A stretch of 64,000 nucleotides of DNA. Source: Amaurobius ferox (lineage: Eukaryota > Arthropoda > Arachnida > Araneae > Amaurobiidae). The translations under genes were made by a program, and so were the position numbers. The notes under the pieces were generated by a model. The model was not told where the DNA came from. It ran no database searches and saw only the letters and a list, made by a program, of their open reading frames with translations. Below, one piece after another: positions 42,534 to 54,588 of the stretch. Numbering within the stretch: the first letter of the stretch is position 1; the number at the start of each line of letters is the position of its first letter. The stretch spans positions 124,809,965-124,873,964 of the forward strand of contig OX578140.1 in assembly GCA_951213105.1 (NCBI GenBank), in the 5' to 3' direction.

Positions 42534-43031
42534 TCAATCCATGCCAATACAGACCTGTATTCGCCTGATAACACTATGCACTCCATCAAGTTTTTGTTCG
42601 GTGATGTCACGACAACCATCTTGAATGCATTGTTGCAACTCTGCTTTGTTTAAGGGAGGTGAAAGATAAACAATTGTGCGCAAACGACCCCAGAAATAAA
42701 AATCCATAGGCGTTAAATCAGGCGATCTGGGAGGAAATTTGACTGGCCCATGCAAGCCAATCCACTTGTCTGGAAACTCGTTATTTAACCAGTGTTTCAC
42801 AACTGTAGTATGGTGAAGTGGAGATCCGTCTTTTTGGAACCATACATGTGGAAGTACTATTAGGGGCAGTTCATCCACAAAATCAAGAATAACCCCATTC
42901 AGAATCTCATTAACATATCTGTCACCAGTCAACTTACCATCATACAGTATGGGTCCAAGCAAACGGTTTCTGAAAATACTATACCATACATTCACAGAAA
43001 ATTGCTTCTGATGATGAATATCACGTACCAC
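42534..43031 (-). pseudogene. Mariner transposase, catalytic part
   Basis: 165 residues. VWFQKDGSPLHH carries the second catalytic Asp and PPRSPDLTPMDFYFWG the third, with 36 residues between them by my count. VNVWYSIFRNRLLGPIL before them matches the usual catalytic-domain start, but the first Asp block is degraded upstream. The C-terminus is complete. This cuts and joins transposon ends in active relatives; here the gene is broken between 43031 and 43230. Confidence 0.85.
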
Positions 43032-43229
43032 GAATGGATGTCAATCTAAATTACGTTTTTCAGGAAAGATGGATTTGCATCTTCCTGATTTAGAGCCCAT
43101 TTAAAAAAATCTAGAGGATGTTGATAATCTGTTGGCGCCTATTCTTGCACACTACAAATGTTAAACAGATGCCATTTATTCAATCTCATTATTCACCAAA
43201 ATGTTGCACGTGCTACGTTCATTTCTAAA

Positions 43230-43514
43230 TCAGCGGTACGAACACCAACTGCTATGTAGATGACTGCAAAAGTAAGTCAAAATATCAATTTTTACATCAG
43301 TTGAGTGAAGTCTGGGCCTACCTAGTCCACCTACACGATGTACGATTTCTTTTTCACGCACTCGTTGCACCAATCGGAAAATAAATCTCCCAGAAGGATG
43401 TCGAGAATTGGTAAAAGTACGTTGATATTCCCGTGTAGTTTCGTTAACATTGCGATTGCATACACTGTACAGCATAAGCATTTCAAGAAGTTCTTCGTTG
43501 CTGTATTGCGACAT
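43230..43514 (-). pseudogene. Mariner transposase, N-terminal DNA-binding part
   Basis: 94 residues, MSQYSNEELLEMLMLYSVCN then a helix-turn-helix-like pattern with P-S and GGLGRPR, the linker before the second DNA-binding motif. Its ATG looks original. It continues into disrupted sequence at the C-terminus. Confidence 0.7.
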
Positions 43515-44254
43515 ACTGTCGGTACAGGCTAACTACACTCTCAAAATGTAGCAGGAATGTGAAATACTTAAGGGTCGCTGAAACGGCTGCCGGGCTGCGT
43601 GCTCTACGCTTGCGTAAACGAGGCGATTGATCAATCAACAGAGCAAAAATCAGCAGAGCAAAAACAACTTTCTCCTATGATGATGCGTCTGTTGCGATTG
43701 TATGACGCACCGATCAGAGGCAGATATTTGCATATGCATACATTTCTAAGCTGTTTTAATCTCCATTTTGATTGTGCCATTTCCAAATTTTATTTTGTAA
43801 ATAATCATATAAAATTTTAAGGTATTTTTTAAGAAGCATATTTTTGAAAAATTGTAAATAAATCTAAATATAAAGAGTCAGATATTATTTGCTTATGATG
43901 CATTTCTGCTTTGCGTCATTTGCACTCTTGCTGTAAACATTTACAGTTTAATTTGTGTTTAATCCCTCACTAACTTTGTTTAAACATAACTCTGGGACTT
44001 ATGATAAAATGCTGAAATTTTTTACATCACCTTATTAGTGCATGTGGCACATTTTACTCATTGGAAATGCTTTTGTACGGGGACCGTACACAATTTTTAA
44101 TTTTGTATTTCTTCAAATTGAATCCCCTGAAAATTTTATCGATTTTATAAAATTATGTACCTTTTTTACGCAAATTTGTAATTTATTATATATGTCTAAG
44201 ATCAATATTTAAGGAACAAAAACGCAGGTCAATGTTTTTGGGACACCCGGTATA

Positions 44255-45537
44255 TTTCAATATCTCTATATTTTGTTTTTCATTTTTAAGTTTGCTTATT
44301 AAATTCACCATGTCCCTTTGTGTCTATGTCAACCGTTTGATCAGTATAAATACGGAAGTTTCTATACCGATATATCATGAATAGTGCAGCCTAGAATGTG
44401 CACAGGTGTAGAACATTCTACACATAATATCTTTCCAACTGACAATTATGTGTCTTCATTTGGGCAAGTAAAATAATTATGTACAATGAATGATCCATTT
44501 GAATTTCAGATAGCACAGGGCAACACAGAAAATTAATTGGCGGCTTATCACTTCCACAATGTACCATTTTAAATTCACGGCCACTCATGAAGCTAATAAG
44601 TCCAACTTTAACTCTTATATGCCACATTTGGATTAATATTTCTATAATGCAATGCATGGCATCCTCTCCCCACTGTACATTTTACCACTGAAAATATTTT
44701 TTGAATGTGTAATATAATTTATTTAAACAGGCGAGGAAGTACGATGTCTCAATCTGCAAAAATCCCATCACTTAATCTCAGCATTACTTTTTATAGAATT
44801 CCGAATATTAATGAGTCTTTCTCTGACAATTATTTCAAAGAAGTGACTCCAAAAATTGTTATGAAATTACATATATTTAACAAAGCCTATAGAACGGTTA
44901 ATTAATAAGTAGTATATATTACACATTTTAATTTAAATTTATGTAAATTGCTAAGATTTCGAGTTTTAGCCCGACCATAAATAAGCATACCTTTCGCAAA
45001 ACCAAAGTGGGAGAAAACGGAGCAGAGTTGACAATGTCATTAAAAGTTAATTAATATATTTAAAATACACTGATATTTCTAATCCTATGCTTTAAAAGTA
45101 ACCGATACTAAAATTAATTTAAGAACCGTTGGAAAAATTGAACTTCCTCATTAATTATCAGCATTAAGAGTAAATGTGATTTTTTTTTAATTATTAGGAT
45201 AGTTTTATTAAAGAAAGGACGAAAATTTAGCATAATATGAGAAATCGAACTGGTATTATATGCAAAATAAATGTAATGGCATTTTATCTGTTTAATATTT
45301 TAAGTACTAGAGGGATGATCTGCTGAATAGTAGCTCAATTTTGCACAAATCCCGAATACTTTAATGGTTAACTGTTTATGGCTAGAGCATTTACAGGCAC
45401 TGTAACATTTCCCACAGATGGTGCTAAAATAAAATGTGGATTTATCCGACACAATTGCTCAAATCAAAATTTATTGAAAATTATTATTTACGTTAAACTT
45501 GATGAAGATTAAATTTCTCTTTACATTATATTTACAA
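44255..45537. other. Intergenic DNA, nothing recognised
   Basis: Short frames at 44418-44657 and 44705-44905 have no motif. AT-rich. Confidence 0.35.
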
Positions 45538-46411
45538 AAAAAATCTGATGTGGACAACACATGACTTTCCTTATATAATATCAATAAATTTACTACTTTT
45601 ACAGTTAAAAAAAATGTTATTCTTAAAGTAGATACTTATATTCTTTCCAAGATTTTGAATTTTCTTCAATTAGTCTTCATTTTCATAGATGCAGCGCCAT
45701 TTTTATCCATTTGGCGAAATTTTCGTTAAATTGGCAACATTTAAAAATGTCGTCCAGTTGGCGACATTCCGCTAAATTCGTCGCCAAAATATGGCCAAGC
45801 GTTATGGACGAAAAAATAAGGTATTCTTACAGCAGATAAATGACTATTGGCGTTCAAATACAAAAGTATTACTCAAAGTATATTTTCTCGTGAATGAAAG
45901 GAGTTAGAACCATGAGATTAATGTCACCAAACAGATAATATTTTTTTTTAATTAAAGGGATTTTTTTAATAAATTTATTTGTAAAATGTGCAATATCTCG
46001 AGAACGGTTCATGCTAGCGTTCTGAAATTTATGTCAATCGTTTTCTAAGGAAAAATTACATAAGAAATGTCTATTTGCGTAACTTTTTCAAAGGTTTTTA
46101 TTTTTTGATGATTTTTCAAAATTTCACTCAAAAATTTAAGGGAGTTCTGGACATTCGATTGGGTTTTAAAACAATAGGCTTCCAGTATTCATGGATTGTG
46201 ATTTGTGTACCAAATTTCATTCAAATCGCTCCATTCGTTCGTGAGATATCCACAGACTCACTGACACACACACACACACAGACATCACCTCAAAAATGTT
46301 CGATTCGTAATCAGGGATGCTTGAAGCGCGATCTCCCGTCGAAAACTCGAATTCGAATTTTCGACCCCGTCACACTACTTTTCTTGTACATTATGTATAT
46401 AAGGAAAGTAA
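45538..46411 (+). repeat. Hairpin-ended repeat, copy 6
   Basis: AAATCTGATGTGGACAACAC to AAGGAAAGTAA. It has a short internal deletion near 45930, where the CATGAGATTAATGTCACCAA block loses its neighbour. Confidence 0.82.
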
Positions 46412-46602
46412 TTATTAGTTACCAAAATAACTTTTGCAGATAACTTTACTTAGAGAAGAAGAATGTAATACAGTGGCACTATTACTGACTTATAGTCAGA
46501 GTTAGACACACCAAACAATAATAATATAATGTTCATTTTTCTGCAAAATTTATTTAGCAGTATATATTCACATAACCTGCCTATAGAAAGTGCTATGAAA
46601 GT

Positions 46603-47326
46603 TAGTGCCATGCTCCCACTGCAGGTAAGAACTTTGGAGACGATATCTCATTAACAAATGGAGCGATTCGAATGAAATTTGGTACAAAAATTACAATCCG
46701 TGAATACTGGAAGCCTATTGTTTTTAAATACAATCGAATGTTCAGAAACAGCCTAAATTTTCTAATGAAATTTTGAAAAAATAATCCAAAAATCAAAACC
46801 TTTATTAAAGTTACGCAAATAGACATTTTTATGTAATTTTTCCTTAGAAAACGATTGACATAAATTTTAGAACGCTAGCATGAACCGCTCTCGAAATATT
46901 GCGCACTTTTCAAATAAATATATCAAAAAATCCCATAAATTAAAAAATATATTAACTGTTGAGAAACATGCTTACTTTTCATATCTAATATCATGCGATA
47001 AATTTGGTGACATCATTCTCGTGGATCTAGCTAGTTTCATTCATGAAAAAGGATACTTTGTGTAATACTTTTGTATTTGAACGCTAATAGTCATTTATCT
47101 ACTGTAAGGATAACTTATTTCTCTGTCCATAACGTTTGGCGAGATATTGGCGACGAATTTGGAGGAATGTCGCCAATTGGCGAATGTTTTAAATTTTGCC
47201 AAATTAACGGAATTCTCGCCAAATGGATAAAAATGACGCTAAATCAATGAAAATGACGTCTAATTGAAAAAAATCCAATATGTCGGAAAGAATATAACTA
47301 TCTACTATAAAGAAGAACAATCTTTT
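46603..47326 (-). repeat. Hairpin-ended repeat, copy 7, truncated
   Basis: Lacks the hairpin end and CA-rich tract: it begins at TTTGGAGACGATATCTC and runs to AAGAAGAACAATC, where the next copy starts in tandem. Confidence 0.75.
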
Positions 47327-47452
47327 TACTTTCCTTATATATATAAAGTATAAGGAAAGTATTGTGACGGGATTGAAAATTTGAATTCGAGTTTTCGACG
47401 GGAGAGCACGTTTCAAGCATACCTGATCACGAATCAAACATTTTTGAAGTGA

Positions 47453-47488
<36 letters not shown>

Positions 47489-48279
47489 TATGTGTGTGTG
47501 CGTGTGTCAGTGAGCCTGTGGAGACAATAACTGACGAACGAATGGACCGATTCGAACGAAATTTGGTACAAAAATCCCAATCCGTAAACACTGGAAGTCT
47601 ATTGTTTTTATACCAAATCGAATGTTCAAAACCCCCCTAAATTTTCGAGTGAAATTTTGAAAAAATCGTCAAAAAATCAAAATCGCTATTAAAGTTACGC
47701 AAATAGGCATTTCTTATGTAATTTTTCATTAGAAAACGATTGACATAAATTTTAGAACGCTAACATGAACCGTTCTCGAGATATTGTACATTTTTCAAAA
47801 AAATTATCAAAAAGTCATATAAAATAGAAAAAATTTCCTATTGACAAACATGTTCACTTTTCATATGTAATACCATGCGATAAGTTGGGTGACATCATTC
47901 TCGTGGATCTTGCTCGTTCCATTCATGAAAAAAGATACTTTGAGTAATACTTTTGTATTTGAACGCCAATAGTCATTTGTCTGCTGTAAGAATAACTTAT
48001 TTCTTCGTCTATAACGCTTGGCCAGATTTTGGCGACGAATTTGGCGGAATGACGCCATCTTGGCGACTTTTTGAAATGTTGCCAAATTAACAAAAATCTC
48101 GCCAAATGGATAAAAATGACGCTAAATCAATGAAAATGACGACTAATGGTCGAAAATTCCATATCTTAGAAAGAATATTAGTATCTACTATAAGAAAAAC
48201 CTATTTTTTTTACTGTAAAAGTAGTAAATTCATTATATTATATAAGGAAAGTAATGTGCTCCCCACATTAGATTTTTTG
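47327..48279 (-). repeat. Hairpin-ended repeat, copy 8
   Basis: Full-length, TTACTTTCCTTATATATATA to CCCCACATTAGATTTTT, joined directly to copy 7 in the same direction. It contains an expanded GT tract near 47455-47485. Confidence 0.82.
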
Positions 48280-48332
48280 CATTGGGATGCGTGATCCTAA
48301 TTTAGCGGACCCTATTTTGTGCAACTGTCCTA

Positions 48333-48735
48333 TGAGTTTAGATAGTTTTTCTGGAGTTCAGAGAGTTTCTAAGGAGTTTAGGAGTTTATAGTGTTTCTTA
48401 CGAGTTTAGAGAATTTTTAGAAGTTTAGAGTGTTTCCTAGGAGTTTAGATAGCTTCCTAGGAATTTACGAAGTTTCGTAGGAGGTTAGAAAGTTTCCTAG
48501 GTGTTTACAGAGTTTTCGTAAGTTTACTATAAGTTTTCTAGAAGTCTAGAGAGTTTGCTAGGAGTTTAGAGTTGCCTAGGAGTTTGCAGAGTTTCTTAGG
48601 CGTTTAGAGAGTTCCCTAGTAGTTTACAGAATTCACTAGGAGCTTTTAGAGTGTACTAGGAGTTTACAGAGTTTCCTAAGAATTTAGAGAGTTTACTAGG
48701 AATTTAAAGAGTTTCCTAACAGTTTAGAGAGTTAG
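48333..48735. repeat. 22-bp minisatellite GAGTTTAGAGAGTTTCCTAG
   Basis: About 18 degenerate units; the CCTAGG core is the best kept part. No frame. Confidence 0.85.
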
Positions 48736-49978
48736 ACTAAGGAATAAAAATATCTGGAATTGGCGAAGAGCATTTGCACAAAGTTTTTGTGTGTTGTTTA
48801 TGTTCTCCGTTGCATCACTTACAGACGAACAAATAGACATCTAATTGTTCTATTATAGAAGAAAACATCAAGTACTGCTAATAATTTTATTTTATTTCTT
48901 ATTCACTGGCCTGCCTCAAAGTCGATAATATATCGTGTTGCTATATATTCAATAACTCATTCGGAAGGACGGTGTGTCCGCTGGAGGATGTTATTTCTTA
49001 TGTAACATGACTTTGAATTCGCGTGGGGTTTAGATCTACACTCGTGTAGTAAGTACTTCAGGAAACTCTGAGTGGGTAGAGCCATATTGTGCCCGAGGGG
49101 CTACTAAACAGAGCGAATCTGCCATCATTTTTTTATTTTTCCGTTCTGGGAAAACGTCACATTTGACACAATTAACGTCACATCACTGCCCATAAAGTAA
49201 ATCATAGAGAAAGATTGCGTGACCCTGGAGCGATTTATTTAACCCTTGCGTAAGTTGTTTACGTTTAAATGTTGTTGCCAGTTCAAGGCTGCTTTTGTAG
49301 TACAACATGAGTAAAGAGTAAGTAATATGCAATCATTCTTAAATATTTATCGTATAGATTTCCACTTTTTGTGCTTGAAGTCATTTAAAGAAGCTATTTC
49401 GAAATGAATTCATAAAATGAATCTAATTCAAAATAAAGAATCGAATCGAATTCGAATGAATTTCGAAATGAAATCCACGCAAGTCTAGATAAGATTTTTT
49501 TTCAGGATGAGTTTTAAATGCAAGATCTTGCTTCATCGCATATAATGAAAATAATGGTATTTTAAACATTTAACAAGTAAACAAGTAATCTTTAACTCTT
49601 AAATATTGCACAATCATTCTGACAATCTGGTATTTGGTTTCTCCGTATTTTTCGGCTTTCTATCGCTTTTTAACAATTGTTTACCCCACCGAATTGTTTG
49701 CCCCACCGAACATTATAACTAGAACCCAGATCTTGCCCTATCTGCCTATTTTATCGGACTATAGAATCATAACATTCTAATACATTTATTCTTTTACTCT
49801 CTTCAAATCTTATGCTGCTATAAAAACCTATTTTAAGATTAGTGCCTATAAATTCCTAGTTTAAGGGCTTGTGTATATAAAAGCCTATTAAGGTTTAAGG
49901 TCTATATATGCCTATTTTAAGGGTTTAACCTATTTTCTTCATTTTACATAGATTTTGGGGTGCAAAAATGCTGCCATA
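48736..49978. other. Intergenic DNA, nothing recognised
   Basis: Includes a short run of CGAATCGAATTCGAATGAAT-like simple sequence near 49440. No gene supported. Confidence 0.35.
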
Positions 49979-50504
49979 TAAGGTAAGTGTACCATTAGTG
50001 GGCCATGTACCAATAGTTAGCCACCAGTTTCCAAAGTGGAAAAACATGTTTTAAGGTCATACTTGTAAGGTAACTGGACAACTGCTGATTGGTTAAAACC
50101 CTTATCAGTTATCTGACAAAGGCACAATCTCAGTAACCTGCTAGTCTTTGAGGTGGAAGGATGCTTTTCTGAAGTGATGACACAAAGGGATTTTTCTAGC
50201 TCATTCTTATTGCTTTCCTCAAGAGGCAAGTATTCATTTAATTTTTTTTCTCTAAAAGCATATTTAATTTGGTTTTAAAATGTCATATTTCTATTTCATT
50301 GTATATTTGATATTTGGTAAATTATGTTTAAAAGACATAAAATGAACAGATTATTAATTTTGAAGGGAGGCCCACTTTTGGGTCATTACTTTATACATTG
50401 TTCCAGTAGTGGACCAAGAGTTAGTAGTGGTTAGAAAGTAATTGTTGCAACTGAACTAAAATCCAAGAAAGTGGCAGTATCACCGATAAAGAAGAGAGAA
50501 ATGT

Positions 50505-51392
50505 TTTTACTTTCCTTTTATACATAATGTATAAGGAAAGTATTGTGACGGGGTCGAAAATTCGAAATCGAGTTTTCGACGGGAGAGCACGTTTCAAGCA
50601 TCCCTGATCACGAATCAAACATTTTTGAAGTGATGTCTGTGTGTGTGTGTGTCAGTGAGTCTGTGGAGACGATAACCAAATTTGGTACAAAAATCACAAT
50701 CCGTAAACACAGGAAGCATATTGTTTTTATACGTAATCGAATGTTCAGAACCCCCCTAAATTTTCGAATAAAATTTTGAAAAAATCGAAACCACTAATAA
50801 AGTTACGCAAATAGACATTTCTTATGTAATTTTTCATTAGAAAACGATTGACATAAATTTTAGAACGTTAACATGAACCATTCTCGAGATATTGCACATT
50901 TTTCAAAAAAATTATTAAAAAGTCATATAAAATGAAAAAAAAATATTTCCTATTGAGAAACATGCTCACTTTTCGTATGTAATACCATGCGATAAATTGG
51001 ATGACATCACTCTCGTGGATCTAGCTCGTTCCATTCATGAAAAAAGGTACTTTGAGTAATACTTTTGTATTTGAAAGCCAATAGTCATTTATCTGCTGTA
51101 AGAACACCTTATTTCTTCGTCCATAACGCTTGGCCATATTTTGGCGACGAATTTAGCGGAATGTCGCCAACTTGACGATATTTTTAAATGTTGCCAAATT
51201 AACGAAAATCTCGCCAAATAGATAAAAATGACGCTAAATCAATGAAAATGACGACTAATTGTCGAAAATTCAATATTTTGGAAAGAATATTAATATCTAC
51301 TATAAGAAAAAACCTATTTTTTTTACTGAAAAGTAGTAAATTCATTACATTATATAAGGAAAGTCATGTGTTGCCCACATCAGATTTTTTTT
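50505..51392 (-). repeat. Hairpin-ended repeat, copy 9, nested in the pogo-like element
   Basis: Full-length, TTACTTTCCTTTTATACATA to CCCACATCAGATTTTTTTTT. It lacks about 40 bp around the GACGAACGAATGGACCG block near 50670. It is younger than its host element. Confidence 0.85.
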
Positions 51393-51469
51393 TTTTAATT
51401 TTAGAAGAAAAAATTGGAAAAGTGAAGTTAGAAACATTCTTAGAAAATAAAGGAGAATAGAAAGGCCCT

Positions 51470-51950
51470 GTGGAGCAAAAAGACCTTTATTATTTATGGT
51501 TGGAGACAAAGGAAACTTCGAACATGGAACCATTTTTTCAGGGTGCACCAGTTAACTCTGTTGAGGCGACATGCAGTGAAGAGCCTGTTAAGCTGGAGCA
51601 TGATGAAAGTACCGTTGAATCTGCTGAGGTGGATCTTAATATTCAAGAAGGCTCAATTGAGCTTATTGGGGATGAATCCAATGTCATTAAATACTATCCA
51701 TCCTATTGCAAATCCATCCAAAAATGTACCATCTCCCTTCAAGAGAGTTCTTTTCTGGCCAGTGGGGGAGGGTGACAAGGTAAAGAGAAAGGGAAGACGA
51801 GAAAAGCTTCCCACAGTTGTGACTCTCCTCAAATGCTTCAATATTATAAGAAGAAAGAAGATATTAAAATTGCTACAGCCGCAGAAAAAGGGAGAAAAAA
51901 AACTGAAAGAGAAAGAAAGAAAATTTAAATGGAAGAAAAGAAAAGAATGA
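51470..51950 (+). pseudogene. Pogo/Tigger transposase C-terminal relic
   Basis: The frame at 51470-51775 is acidic (EEPVKLEHDESTVESAEVDL). A frame shift near 51735 leads into PSPFKRVLFWP and KRKGRREKLPTVVT, then a Lys/Glu-rich tail to 51950. That F-W-P block with a basic PTV(V/A)T stretch is the usual end of pogo/Tigger-like (DDE_1) transposases in arthropods. The catalytic domain is missing or lost to the nested insertion. Confidence 0.65.
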
Positions 51951-52378
51951 TTATAAATCAGAAGAAAAAGAGAACCAAAAAACTTCCACTTCTTCTTCAC
52001 TTTTTGTAAAAAATTGGTAAAAAAAGAAAAATTGTAAAGTAAGATTTAAACTACATTCGCTTTTAATTAGGTACCGTTTTTATACATATATTTTAGAAAT
52101 TATATTAATGCTAATATATAGCGAAATATAACTTTCAACAAATCATACATTATTTGAGTGGCCCACTTTTGATGGGTCCACTATAGGTACATAAAAGAAG
52201 TTAAAGTTTTTTATTTAAAGCAAAATATTATTATTTTCTTTGCAATTTAATGTGATAATAATTATAGATAAAAATTTAACCAATGATAAAAAAATATATT
52301 TGTACTATAATTCCCTAAAGTTTCAATGATAATTGATTGAATGCCCTTAAGTGGTCCACTACTGGTACACTTACCTTA

Positions 52379-53019
52379 ACTGTTTTTACTATAAATTTTT
52401 TAAGCATCTATTTCTCAAGATCTGCTATAGATAAAACTTTGATATGGATTCAGCATCAAATTCCAAAGCAGATAGGTAGTTCACTAAAGATTTCCATCTC
52501 CTGTTCAAAAAATTCCATTTTATTTGAAATGTCAATTTCTTGATATTGGTTATAGATATAGTTTATAGGATAACTGTTATGGATTTAACATCCTATTCTA
52601 GAGGGGGTTGGCACTCACTAAGGATTTTCACTCCGGTTCTAGAAATATCACATCCGACTCCTAAAACGCTCCTGTGCCAGCAGCAGCTGTGGAGTGGTCA
52701 TTCTTGAATTATAAGACTCTCTGAACAGACCGAAGAAGTTTTTTTACACCAGCAAATATTGATATGTGTTTGGTAGCAAATTGCCATCAATAAATAATTG
52801 AAAATAATCAATAAGAAAGTGTTTTGTCTTCGTAAGGTATTTTATTTCAGTTTTATACATTGCAGTAAAGATTGTGTTTCAGTGTGAACATTCGTAAATA
52901 AACTGTGTAGCTGTCTACTTCAATAAAATAATAGGAAATATGAATTTGTGAACAATAAATTCTACCCTCTGACTGCACTATTTCAGTGCCATTTTTACTT
53001 TCCATACATACATAATATT
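52379..53019. other. Intergenic DNA, nothing recognised
   Basis: AT-rich, no supported frame or repeat. Confidence 0.35.
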
Positions 53020-53950
53020 ACTTTCCTTATATACATAATGTATAAGGAAAGTATTGTGACGGGGTCGAAAATTCGAATTCGAGTTTTCGACGGGAGAGCA
53101 CGTTCCAAGCATCCCTGATCACGAATCAATAATTTTTGAAGTGATGTCTGTCTGTGTGTGTGTGTGTCAGTGAGACTGTGGAGACGATAACTGACGAACG
53201 AATGGACCGATTCAAACGAAATTTGGTACAAAAATCACAATCCGTAAACACTGGAAGCCTATTGCTTTTATGCGCAATCGAATGTTCAGAACCCCCCCCC
53301 CTAAATTTTCGAATGAAATTTTGAAAAAATCGTCAAAAAATCAAAACCACAAATAAAGTTACGTAAATAGACATTTCTTATGTAATTTTTCATTAGAAAA
53401 CGATTGACGTAAATTTTAGAACGCTAACATGAACCGTTCTCGAGATATTCCACATTTTTCATAAAAATTATCAAAAAGTCATATAAAATAAAAAAAAATA
53501 TTTCCTATTGAGAAACATGTTCACTTTTCACATGTACTACCATGCGATAAATTAGGTGACATCATTCTCGTGGATCTAGCTCATTCCATTCATGAAAAAA
53601 GATACTTTGAGTAATGTTTTTGTATTTGAACGCCAATAGTCATTTATCTGCTGTAAGAATAACTTATTTCTTCGTCCATAACGCTTGGCGAGATTTTAGC
53701 GACGAATTTGGCGGAATGTCGCCAACTTGGCGACTTTTTGAAATGTTGCCAAATTAACGAAAATCTCGCCAAATGGATAAAAATGACGCTAAATCAATGA
53801 AAATGACGACTAATTGTCGAAAATTCAATATCTTGGAAAGAATATTAGTATCTATTATAAGAAAAACCTATTTACTTTTCTGTAAAAGTAGTAAATTCAT
53901 TACATTATATAAGGAAAGTCATGTGTTGCCCACATCAGATTTTTTTTTCC
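53020..53950 (-). repeat. Hairpin-ended repeat, copy 10 (best-preserved reference copy)
   Basis: TTACTTTCCTTATATACATA to CCCACATCAGATTTTTTTTT. The internal array at 53748-53826 shows an exact 20-bp period. A 16-bp partial duplicate of the end (ACTTTCCATACATACATAAT) lies just outside at 52998. Confidence 0.87.
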
Positions 53951-53964
53951 AAACGGCCAGGCAC

Positions 53965-54172
53965 TTGACTTATCATCATTCGCCTTTTGTCAGCGACCAG
54001 AACGTGAACCATTTAGCCGCCCTAGGACGTTGCCCCAGGCGCACCAGAGGGGGCGGAACACACTACGCCCACAACACAAACATCCATGCCTTACGTGGGG
54101 CTCGAACCCACAACGCGGCGGTCGATCGATTTCCGTGGAAACGCTCGCCTTGACCACTCGACAACCACGTCG
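53965..54172 (-). mobile_element. tRNA-derived SINE, second family
   Basis: On the minus strand TGGTTGTCGAGTGGTCAAGG (A box) and GGGTTCGAGCCCCAC (B box) form a good tRNA-like head, and the body shares phrases with 39050-39290. Lies directly after copy 10. Confidence 0.75.
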
Positions 54173-54176
54173 GCCT

Positions 54177-54588
54177 ACATACATAATATAATACTTAGAG
54201 AAAGTATCGTGACGAATCCGAATTCTCGACTGACGAGCACATTTCGAACATCTCTGAACTCGAATTGAATGTTTTTGAAGTGCTGTATGTGTGTATGTAA
54301 GTAATATCTCACAAACGAATGGAGCGTTTCGAAGAAAATTTGGTATGGTTATTACAATAATAGAATATTGGAATCCTATTGATTTAAAAAGAGATTGAAT
54401 GCCCGGAAGACATCTATCTTTTTTAATGAAGTTTTGAAAAAATAATAAAAAAAATCAAAACATTCAAGAATGTTAAATAAATAATCATATTATTCAGTTA
54501 GAGTGGATTTTTTATTTTAAAATAAATGATACAAACTTTAGACTACTTTTTTATACCTTTCTTGAAATATTCCACTCTTTCAAAAAAT
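54177..54588 (-). repeat. Hairpin-ended repeat, divergent truncated copy
   Basis: Retains GTATCGTGACGAATCCGAAT and the GAATGGAGCG block and breaks off at TGAAATATTCCACTC, where a forward copy begins. Confidence 0.65.

Larger units (their letters stand above)
42053..44254 (-). mobile_element. Mariner-like transposon, 2.2 kb, decayed
   Basis: TATACAGGGTGTCCCCAAAA mirrors TTTTTGGGACACCCGGTATA. The arms run about 240 bp (to 42293 and from 44026). The transposase is on the minus strand in two pieces with a broken middle. Ends include the TA duplicate. Confidence 0.9.
49979..52378 (+). mobile_element. Pogo/Tigger-like transposon, interrupted
   Basis: TAAGGTAAGTGTACCATTAG at the left mirrors CTACTGGTACACTTACCTTA at the right, with related GTGGNCCA blocks near 50398-50420 and 52155-52185. 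A transposase C-terminus lies at 51470-51950 and a hairpin-ended repeat is nested at 50505-51392. The TA target is within the coordinates. Confidence 0.75.

Noticed and set aside
53020..53950. Calling the hairpin-ended family a Helitron
   Set aside because: The 3' hairpin is tempting, but ends do not show TC...CTRR and both ends share an inverted ACTTTCCTTATA, which Helitrons lack.
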